A stretch of 64,000 bases of DNA from Glandiceps talaboti (taxonomy: Eukaryota > Hemichordata > Enteropneusta > Spengelidae). The DNA is taken from assembly GCF_964340395.1 (NCBI RefSeq), contig NC_135560.1:22208675-22272674 (forward strand), read 5' to 3'. Within the stretch, counting starts at the first letter, position 1. Each line of letters opens with the position of its first letter. The translations under genes were made by a program, and so were the position numbers. The notes beneath the pieces are model-generated. The model had not been told where the DNA came from, searched no databases, and worked only from the letters and a program-made list of their open reading frames with translations. Of this stretch, positions 23,735-33,927 are shown one piece after another.

Positions 23735-25143
23735 TACAATTATTTAAGCGAGGGAATGCGCCTAAAAGATGTCCTTGAGGTTTTCTGCAGAATTCGAAGT
23801 TTTTGTCAGACAGACTCAGAACTTGCATGCAGTACGAATTGTTTGTACGATGTGAACGCTCTGATTCGGACTAGCCAACGTGACAACCAATGGCTTTGTA
23901 AAAACTGTTTGAAGACATATCTACAAAGTCCACAAAACTTATGAAACGGTCAAATATATTTGTAAATAATTTGTAACGTATTGCTTGTTCTGTGACACCT
24001 ATATAAACCTGTCATACGGTCAACACGTGATGAGCAGTGTATAATATTTCGTAGTCTGGATGTCAACGTGGTGTAACTCGTAACGATATACCGTATAGTG
24101 GAACTTGACTAAATATTTCGTAATATCCTTGATAGCAATACAACACAATGCGATACGATACGATACAACGTTGTGGGTTGTTTGTTTTTTTTTGTTTTTT
24201 TTTAAAGTTTCTTTTAAGAGAAATTCTGAATAATAAAGTGATCTGTCCAAACTTTCGCAATGCAATGTGCATTTCACCGTCTATTTCAGTTTGTAAACAA
24301 GAATTTGTATCGTTGGGGTTTTATTTTTTGCGTTTAAATCTTGAAACGAAAAAAAGAAGAAAAACAAACAAACCTCGAAAGCAGACGTGGCTTATTGCAA
24401 GAACTAGATACCCCCCCCCCCCCCCTTCCAGGAACTTTAGCCTGAAATCCATGCGGGTGGGTTTTTTGAATTCGTTACATGTATATCCCCAACATTGAGA
24501 AATCAAAATTCAAAATCCCTGAGCTTTGACTTTGGTTGTATATCACTATTTATACAGCGTATTGATACATTCAGTGTTGTCGATATTGATATTGAATTTT
24601 AGCAATTTAGGGGAGAGATCAACAGTTCAATATCCACATTTGGCTTCAGACCCCCACTAGCACTCCCTTCTAACTAAATTGGCTAGGATTAAAAAAAATT
24701 TCAGACAACACAATCAATTTCAAATGTGTTATTAATGCAAAGCGAGTACGGAATGAAGAAAAACTAGCGTTAACGTTTTTATTGACACCTAAATGTGCTA
24801 TATCTTGATTTGACATTTTCTATGAAGATTTGTATTTAGGGGTTTACAAAACAGATTCCATTAAAAGTAAAATTGATTCTATAGGATGAGAACTAAAACG
24901 GTTCAACCCCACCCTCCCCCTCCTAACTAAAAGAATGTACTGTTTTAGCATTGAAATATTATATTGATCTCGCCCCTAATCAACCATCCCACCAGCCAAT
25001 AATTGCAATTTGTTTTTATTATCCGCGATAGAGGGCGATATACACAGCTATTTTTTTGACCTCGACTTGACCCCAGGATATACCATCATACATCATGGCA
25101 AGGTAATTTGGAAGTATCGACCGTACGTCCATAGGTTTTAACG
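23735..25143. other. Intergenic between FABP and the C3orf38 homologue
   Basis: Holds one short hairpin element (24052-24111), a poly-C run near 24412-24425 and A/T-rich sequence. No supported gene. Confidence 0.55.
24052..24111 (+). mobile_element. Complete 60-bp hairpin element with 9-bp target duplication
   Basis: The element runs from TAGTCTGGATG to CTTGACTA and is flanked on both sides by AATATTTCG (24043-24051 and 24112-24120). Related copies lie at 17175, 17824 and 18055. Confidence 0.65.
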
Positions 25144-28125
25144 ATGGCTGGTATCCTGATGGGCAATGCCAGACATCAAAGAAGACCATTAACCACCACA
25201 GAAAAACAGGGTTGTCAAACAATCCTTCGACAACTATCAACTGATGAGTTGTTACCGTTGACACGAACGGTCACTAACGGGCTCGTTGGAGTTGAGAACA
25301 GACCCGGTGAGTTGTGCCTAATCGTTTAGCAAACTAGCTGCAATAATTGTAGGGTTTGTTGTGATTTTGAGGGTATTTTCTTCTGTTTTATGCTTTTATC
25401 CGTTCCGATGTTTAAATAGGGAAGTAGGGAGATGGGGTGACAAAGCTTGAAACAAGACGATTGTCAACTTGAATTGATCAGAAATGGCAGGAACAGTTAA
25501 TGTTATAATAAAGGCGTATAATAAATGAGAAGGTTTCATTCAATGAACTATAGACCCAGTCTGTAGTCTAATAGATGACAGGAAGTAATGAGGACTCAGG
25601 TTAAATCATTACGCGGCTCCGCCTTGTTGTTTATCTTTCCACCGGTGTCTATTGTATACTTCTTCACTGGCTATATTTCCACGGACTGTGGAACTGTAGA
25701 CCCAGTCTATTTATAGATGACTAGAAAAACAAACTGACAGGATGTCATGATGAATTGAAAATCGCAACCAAAACAAGTTTCACATTTATGTAAAAATGGC
25801 GTCAACAGGTTCTCGAATTCGTGAACACGGCCTCTCAAGTTGTATCCCCTGCCTGAGCCTCCCCCTTGATGAATTGAAACTCACAAGTGGTAGGCTGGTA
25901 GCCACTATTTGAACATCAGACCTTTATTTTATATCAAAGCAAAGTTTTTTTATGTTATATGCAGGGCTCGAAATTAACTTTTTTTCTTTGGTAGTCCTAG
26001 TGGGCTAGTTTCAGAAATTGGTAGCCCAAGTATTGTGACCTATAGTCCCGTATTCCTGAACTGAAAACAGATTTCCTCTACTGGAAATATTTGTATTATC
26101 AAAATACTTTCATGTCGATAAATCTTCCATCCTCGTTGTATAATCAGTGGTAGCCTGAGTGGGCTACCAGCTGCAAACTATGGGAATCCCTATGACCAGA
26201 ATTGGTAGTCTGTTGGCATGGGACTACTGTTGATTTCTAGCCCTGATATGTTTGATGTTGATGTTTGTAATTCATTGCATGTCCATGTTTTGTTTGTTTC
26301 AACTTGAATTGAAATACTGAAATTTATTCTGTGCACAATGCGGCCAATGCCATGTGTAGAAACTTCTTCTTTTCCTTTTCAGAGGCAGTCAAAGCTATTA
26401 TTGATTACAGTGAAAGTGCTGTTCAATTATTATGCAGAAAAAAAGTGAAGAGGGACTACTTATTTCAGTACTTACGAAGTCAAAATATTGTTGTGTCGCC
26501 CTCTATTGACAAACCAGCACTCATTAGAAGAATTCTAGAACATTGGGGAAGTCGGTATACAAATAACGAAGTAGTGGAGGTAAGAAATAAAGGCGACCAA
26601 ACTTACTGTTTGAATATTATTCCAATATTTTCTGAGTTTCCCTAGTATCCCCGGGAAAGGAGGTACTTGACTGGGTAGAGTAGGTACAGGTGAACCAACC
26701 CTGTCAGGTTCAAATTACAAGCACATACGAATGTATTCTCAAATTTCAGTCAGAAACTAGGGAACACTTGTCTACATTCAGCCAGAATGTATGAGTCAAA
26801 AATCCTGAAAAAATTTAGAAAATTTGAAAACTACATTGTCCAAAATATGGGTCAAAAGCTGCAAGTGCATTCAAAGGGGGGGGGGGGGGGGGTCAAACCT
26901 TTATATAATGCTTAAAAAATCAAGTGCCAAGTCCAGTTACTATATTACACTAGAGAAATCTGTAACACCCAAGTTGTAAAAGTGATTTCACAACACATAT
27001 CCAATTGTTGTAATAATTACAACAATTGGAACTCTTAACCTGATTCCCATACTTTTGGGTTTTTTGTGTACAAATAAATACCACCCTGGTAAAAAGAGGA
27101 TTTTAATTCCCGCTTGCTTCTTTCTAGAAAGCTTACCAGTAGAAAGCCTTGTTGTAAACAATCTCACATTGTTTAGTGCACTTCACATGTATGTCAGTGC
27201 TTAGTGTGATACTATATATTGATTACCAGAACTGACTTTTTTGTAGAATGGTCAGTCCTTTCTTATCAGAAACATGAAGGAATATTTCATGGGCTCACTA
27301 ATGATAACCTGTTGTTCAGTTTAGATGTAAATGATAAGAGAAGAAATAGTAGTACGTGTATTTGATTCACTGGATATTTTCAAGGTGCTTTACAAAGATA
27401 TATATTGATATTGATATGTCTTTTGGAAATGAGGTATATATATCAGTTGTGGTATACATGGAAGTATGGTTGTATTATATTGCAGTACATCCGTATAGTG
27501 TGCAAGATGGTAGGTGATTCTTATTATTATTAATATTATTGATTTTGTGTATTTACAGGAGGCAGAGCCTGTAAGAAGAACCAGAAATGAAGTAACAACT
27601 GAGAGGGTATCTCCTGTAAATGTCATGCAACAAATGGGTGTGCAGTTTGCAACCTGGTTCTACAAAATGTTGAATTCTAATAATCCAGCTATCCAACAGA
27701 CACAACAAAATGAATGGGGACCACAGCATTTCTGGCCAGATGCTAAACTGAAATTGCTGATTGAACACGGAGAAAAACGTATGGAGACATTTGAAGGGGC
27801 TGCTCTTGTTTGCCAAAGACTTTTAGAGCTTGTGCGACATGAACAACTTGTCTTTGATCCCAATATCAGCAACAATGGAACAAAAGCCAATGAAAATCGG
27901 CATGGGTTGATTCTGGTGACAGTTTGTGGAATATTGCACCAACATGGGAACTGTTTAGGGGTTTTTGAACAGACATTTGGGCTAGTCCGTGATCCATATG
28001 AACAGGCTCCTACAGGGAACAACTATAAAATAAAACTTACAAATTTATTAATGAAAGCCCAGAGTAGAAATGCTGGCAATATGCCTATTTTGGATGACAG
28101 CCCACAGACATTAGCTATTGAGTAA
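25144..28125 (+). CDS. C3orf38: C3orf38 homologue (DUF4518 family), 3 exons
   Basis: Exons 25144-25306, 26383-26579 and 27559-28125 (stop TAA) join in phase to 308 aa; human C3orf38 is about 329 aa. Recognised from three conserved blocks: the N-terminal ELLPLTRTVTNGLV; AVKAIIDYSESAVQLLCRKK with YLRSQNIVV; and the C-terminal domain with EWGPQHFWPDAKLKL (172-186) and HGLILVTVCGILH followed by LGVFEQTFGL. Function is poorly known; the human protein has been linked to apoptosis regulation in overexpression work. No membrane segment or known catalytic motif is visible. The divergent middle (about 120-145) is a polar linker. Donors GTGAGT and GTAAGA and acceptors TTTTCAG and TTTACAG are standard. 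An hAT-like MITE lies in intron 1. Confidence 0.88.
25962..26245 (+). mobile_element. hAT-like MITE, copy 2
   Basis: Begins CAGGGCTCGAAATTAAC and ends GTTGATTTCTAGCCCTG, inverted ends of about 17 bp; 284 bp. Possible flanking ATATG on both sides. Confidence 0.7.
27001..27029. repeat. Perfect 29-bp palindrome
   Basis: CCAATTGTTGTAAT, a single central base, then its exact reverse complement; in intron 2 of the C3orf38 homologue. Confidence 0.9.
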
Positions 28126-28951
28126 ACCAGTAAGTTTATCTAATATAGGGACTCTCAGTAAACACTGGACTCTTTGATACTGATAGTAATGGGATGCAAT
28201 TGTGTAAGTCACTGTTCATTTGTAGGAGATAGGCAATTGCACTGTAAGACATATTACACTGATTTGGCATTAGTAACCTATAGAGAAAAGATGTTGCTGT
28301 AGAGACAGTGTAAAGAGTTGTAAACCTGTACACCTTCTGATTTACAACTTTCTGGTAAAATTTCTTTGTATATCTTTACGGTCTAGTCATTGGTTGCACT
28401 TCTATAATCTCCCATACTGCCATGGGTGGGGAGCTGCATTTGATCAAATCTTTTATTTTTATAAAATGCGCAATATTTGATGGGATCAGAATCACTTACC
28501 TGTACATAGTACCAGCCATTTTGGATTAGTAGGATTTTACTTTGAATGTGACGGTAGAGCTCAGAGGCATGTACAGCTGACAGAACATACCCCGATAATA
28601 CTCAACACTGAACCACAAAAGTACATCTGATAGAACATAGTACTTGACACTTGAACCACATAATACATCTGATAGAACATAGTACTTGACACTTGAACCA
28701 CACTGTAATATAACTTCTTTGATGTGAAAGATAAATTTTGATCCTTTAAAGTTTGGGGTTAAAAACTTCAGCTGATGATTTTAAACAATATCATTTCTGT
28801 ATGATGGCGATAATAGTGTTGTAATGTCAAGGGAAAATGACTCCACAAAGAGAAAATATCATGCATCATTCTTTTTTTTAATAAAGAAAACTGTCATTTT
28901 GGGTTAATTTTAAAAGTACTTGCAAGAATAGGCAGCTAAAATAGAAAGTGT

Positions 28952-29043
28952 CAATATAGATGCTTTGAGGGTGAGAGAAATACGCCAAAATTGCGTGCAA
29001 TATAGATGCTTTGAGGGTGAGAGAAATACGCCAAAATTGCGTG
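28952..29043 (+). repeat. 46-bp direct duplication, two perfect copies
   Basis: CAATATAGATGCTTTGAGGG starts at 28952 and 28998. Confidence 0.9.
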
Positions 29044-29179
29044 CAATATTGGAAAAATATAGTTTATTAGTACATTGTATTAGAATATTTGCACAGACTT
29101 AAAAAAAAAAGATTCACTTGTTTGTTTTAATGGAATGTTAAATGACAAAGAAATCAGTGATAAGACTACACAACAGTGG

Positions 29180-29433
29180 CAATAGGGAACTTGCAATCCA
29201 GACTGAGCATGCTCAGATGCAAAGGACTATGGGATTATCTGTGGTTATTGTAGTACCTAATCTGGGGCTATCGATAAAAAAAACCTCCAACAGTGGTCAG
29301 GGTAGCTATGAATTGATCATTCGTGGTTGCAAACAATGTAACAGTAATGTTTACAATACCAATTTATTAGTCTTTATTATCACATTTCCCATGATGCAAC
29401 ATTCAACATGGCAGGTTTGCAAGTTCCCTATTG
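29180..29433. mobile_element. MITE with 17-bp perfect terminal inverted repeats
   Basis: Ends CAATAGGGAACTTGCAA and TTGCAAGTTCCCTATTG, 254 bp. If the TA inside each end is the target site, the true terminus is GGGAACTTGCAA. Subterminal sequence is only partly symmetric. Confidence 0.7.
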
Positions 29434-29575
29434 AGGTTTTGGTTTATTAAGACAGACACAACTAAAACTAAAACTAACTGGATGATGGTTTAGTACGCCT
29501 TTCCAGAATTTACCACATGGTGGCGCTCTACTTCCTGTCTGTGTGTACCTTGGGGGTATACATGGTATAGTTTAC

Positions 29576-29611
29576 CATAGACAATAGATAGGGACCTCTC
29601 TATTGTCTATG
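29576..29611. repeat. Short hairpin
   Basis: CATAGACAATAG pairs with CTATTGTCTATG, and the match extends about six more bases with one mismatch. Confidence 0.75.
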
Positions 29612-30712
29612 AGTTTACTTAATTAATCATACAGCACTGCTGCTTTCCTCGATGTCTGAACAATACGAAAAAACATCCCTGATTTACACTTCTATAGAAT
29701 ACCAAGGGACAAAGCGAAGTGATGATATCCCGATTTGAGCGAGGTTGCTGTTTGCAGTCTGGAATGGCCTATTATACTAACAATAGGGTGGCACGTCTTA
29801 TGACATCAGTGATCTTGCTGTATGCATTTTTGGGGACTTCCAGTCTTGACACTATCTTGATTACAGGATAATTATATGCACACAATACAGAGACACTGGC
29901 ACTGTGACCCACTTGTGTAATCTACCACACTGAACAGCAATAGTTTCAGTTTGTGTCTACCTCATTAAGGTGAAACCTTGCTTGCCACTGTAGTAACTGG
30001 TAGTGTGTATTTCATTTTTGTCTCATTTTACAGACAGACCTTTGACTTATATCAAACTTGTGCTACAAGATCTGGAATGTCAAAGGTCACACAATACATC
30101 AATCATGGTGTTATCAGATACTTGATGACTAACAGAAGTTGATTTTCCACACAGACCAAGTAGCTGGATACACAAGATATTATTTTTGAATTGTAAAAAT
30201 TCTTTAAGAATTCACTGCCAACAGTGCAATGAATTGCCATGGTTACCCTAATGGTGGTAATGAAAGCTAAATATTGTCCTCTATCAACTCCATTTCCCAG
30301 TCAGCATTTTACACATAAAATGATTTTAACTTACAGGAATAACACTGCTATTTCCAGTACATGTTATGCCTATGGCCTGCATAAAGAGCGCCACCAATGG
30401 GTGATTAGAGAAATTCATTAGAAAGTATCAGTAGGACTTTGCACCACAGAAAAAAAATGAAGATTTTATAAAAATTTCAAACATTGTGGTCTAACTTTTA
30501 CAAGTGATGGTTCTTATCATGACTTCATGGACCAATATTTTTGTAAACATAATGATTTTTCTCTTATTTTCTTGAAATGTAACAATTGGATGACTTTGAC
30601 ATGTACATTACAGGATCAGGATAACAATTTTGACTGCTAGCTTTGAGATTTGACATCATGTACAATTAATTATGGCATATAAAAGTATTAGATCACAGTC
30701 TAGTGTCTATGG

Positions 30713-30714
<2 letters not shown>

Positions 30715-30776
<62 letters not shown>
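30715..30776. repeat. (CA)n microsatellite
   Basis: Pure CA of about 55 bp just upstream of a truncated MITE copy. Confidence 0.95.
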
Positions 30777-30780
<4 letters not shown>

Positions 30781-30791
30781 AATGTATCAGT

Positions 30792-30878
30792 GTTAGCCTG
30801 AGTTAGCTACCAGCTGGTAGCCCCATGACAAGAATTGGTAGTCTCTGGCCATGAGACTACTGTTAATTTCAAGCCCTG
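30792..30878 (+). mobile_element. hAT-like MITE, truncated copy 3
   Basis: Only the right half is present (GTAGCCCCATGAC ... TTAATTTCAAGCCCTG), directly next to the CA run. Confidence 0.65.
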
Positions 30879-30915
30879 ATATGATGGCAGTGTAGTATTC
30901 AACAGAAAAGATCAA

Positions 30916-33852
30916 TCATCTTTTCCTTCTTGTACTTCGTTTTTCATTTGGTGTATTTGTAATCTGTTTTTGTCCTCTGCCAGCAGTTCTTTTCCCTGTA
31001 ATGAAGAAATACATCAAATCACTACTCTGGCCATACACAGCCATTTTATATAGTCTTAGAAATGAGTATTTCAGCAATGATGGAGTGATAGAGGCAGGTC
31101 GATAATAACACTGATTAATCGTGACCTGAGACAGTGTGGAAGCAGCAGTATTCCCACTAAGGTTTTAACATTGCATGTAGAGAATGTGAGTGTATGACCC
31201 AATGACCCAGTTAGTGAATCAGTGAATGAATGGTTAATTAGAGTGTTCTAGAAAATGTGGGGTATAGTTACACTGAGTTCATGTATCTGAACCTAGCACT
31301 CTAATTATGGAGTACTGAGTAATGTTTAGCCTGTTCATGTTGACAGGCTTTGTCAAACTGCCTGTTTGCTGGCTTTACTAGTAAACGCCGTAGTGGCAAT
31401 GATGTAATCACAGAGACGATGTAATTGGTATGGCTTTGTTCCTGTTCATGGAGTTGCCCCTTGTCTTCTGATGAACCATGAAGAGAGACAAGGGACAAAC
31501 CAATTACATCATCTCTATGATATCACATCATCACCACTACACCACTGGTAAAGCCAGAAATACACAGCTTAACAAAGTGTGTCGACCTGAACAGGCAAAA
31601 TGTTACTAGCCATTGGCACGATCTCTCAAGATATATCAATAAAATGATTGAAACTAATACAGATTTAAAACTTGCCTTGTGTCTTTCTGACTGGTGTTGG
31701 TTTTGTAGAGTCTGAGACTTTCTTTGTAGCTTTCTTTTGAGCAGACTTTTTGGTGTCTGCGGCCATCTTTGTTTTAGATCTTCTTGTTTTACCAGGCGTT
31801 TGATTTTTTGATACTGTGTCTATTTTCTTCAGACTACCTCTTGTAATTCTGGGTTGTGTTGGCTTGAGAGGAGGTTTACCTTTCTTGTTTGTTTTCATTT
31901 TCTTTCCAGTTGTTGCAGCACTTGTCTTACTTTTCTTAGTTTCTGGAATGTTACTCTCCTCAGTGGTTTCCTAGTTCAAAGAAGGATGTTACCACAATGA
32001 TTGGAGGAAAGTTTTGATTTCTGTGCACACTGACAATGCCTTCAGACTTTAATTGATGGCTGCATGTTACATTTTACCCTCTTTGATAGCATAATACACA
32101 TACCAAATGACGTCTACTTTGGTACCTCTGATTAGACAGAAAGATATAGCAGAAATATGGGATATTCTTTGGTGTGAGCATTGGGAAATTGTACTAAGTA
32201 TAATAGTGAAAAAGACAGACAATGGTGACTTGTGTTGTGGTTGAATAACTAAATCCTCAATACTGACTAAACTAGAATTTTATGTAAATGAGCTACCATA
32301 CTGTAAAACTGACAGACTTACCTCTTTTGTATCTACTGTCTTACTTTCACTCTTTCTCTTCTTTGATGTCTTCATACCCCTTGTTTTGGCTCCTGTACAC
32401 AAATACAACAATAGACCACATGAATGGAGATGATCTGAGACCATATACTGTAAATTAAAGCCAAGTTACAAATGTTTAATGTCTGTAAAGTTTAGAGTCA
32501 GAGCATACATGTAGGTCATCGGTAGCAATGTATCGATTATAGGTCATTGCCATGACAACATGTAAATTACAACAGCAAGAAATAATAAGTATATGTGATA
32601 AATGTATAACGGGCTAATGATCAACATATGGACACTAAATTTTAGAGTGCAGAGTAAAAATTATCAAGATGAATAAATATGTCACTGCAGTATGTCTGAT
32701 AAGAATAAGCTGGCCAACAGAAATCTGACAGAATTTTGTCCTCCAATATTATCTGGTCAACTTTTCCAAGTATATCTTTCAATTTGATACAACAATGCAT
32801 TCTGATCAACATAATCATTATCACAACATGTGCATATGTGTCATTCTGCCCTCGCTGAGAGGGGTTGACATGTGTGAGGGTGCCCCGTCATGGTGTACCT
32901 TACACACGACACTATTGTGTATTGTATGAGTTGAGGAAGACTAAAGGGCTGTTGTGCCATTCTGATCTGAGCCAGGGGTAATAATTGTAAAGTACTTTGA
33001 GCACGGCATGGGAAAGCGCTATATAAGAACCCAACATTATTATTATTATTATTATTACAATATACCAGTGATTACTTGCTTTATGGACTGTGTGCATGCA
33101 TACTATTGGTATTTGCATTGCAGTACAATCCCAACAATGTTTTAACATACCTGTATGCAAATGAACTGAGGGGCAAGTGTTCCATGATGTACATGAAATC
33201 ATGCGACAGCACTTACAATTTCACAAATTTGTTGTCAGGGATTAATCCTCTTTCTCTTAAGTGGTACTGGCTTGTACAGAAGTAAGTAGAAGTTGGGAGA
33301 GAGAGGACTCAAATATAATGATAACAGAAGCCAATGATACAAGAATGTGAGAGGGGATACATGTAGGTAAGGTATTTGCAATTGTGCTTGCACTGAGGTG
33401 TACGCTGCAACACTTACAGCTGCATCAACCATTGCAAATACCCCCAAGTACTAGTATGCCACATTGACATCACAGGGTTCTGATATATCATACACACTAG
33501 TATTACTCACATGGCCATTGCATACTTGTGATCAGAATCTTACAAATGACACACTTTTTAGAAAATATATATAAAGGTTGTCGTACCTTTTGGGACCATT
33601 GGTCCAGCTGCCCCTTGAAACCAGATTGTTCTACCATTGCTGTCAACTACATTATTCATTCCAGGCTGGTAGTAACATTGTAACCACTTCTCAAAGACAT
33701 CATAATCTAGGGCTCTACCATCAGGGTTGAAACCTACAGAACCTATAAATTAAACAATTCATTCATTCATTCATTCATTCATTCATGTCATGTGTATCTC
33801 TCAGACCATGTGTATTATTACATATGTACAAGTGGATATATCTGTTTAGGAG

Positions 33853-33927
<75 letters not shown>

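Larger units (their letters stand above)
28126..30915. other. 3' region of the C3orf38 homologue and intergenic
   Basis: Possible AATAAA near 28880. Contains a 46-bp duplication, an inverted-repeat element (29180-29433), a hairpin (29576-29611) and CA repeats. No coding exon supported until the NEIL1 stop at 30916. Confidence 0.5.

Noticed and set aside
29142-29450. 102-codon plus-strand frame
   Set aside because: It runs across the inverted-repeat MITE at 29180-29433, including both termini.
31665-31898. Separate Lys-rich small protein starting MKTNKKGK
   Set aside because: The ATG is internal to NEIL1 exon 6; acceptor, donor and phase place it in the basic NEIL1 tail.
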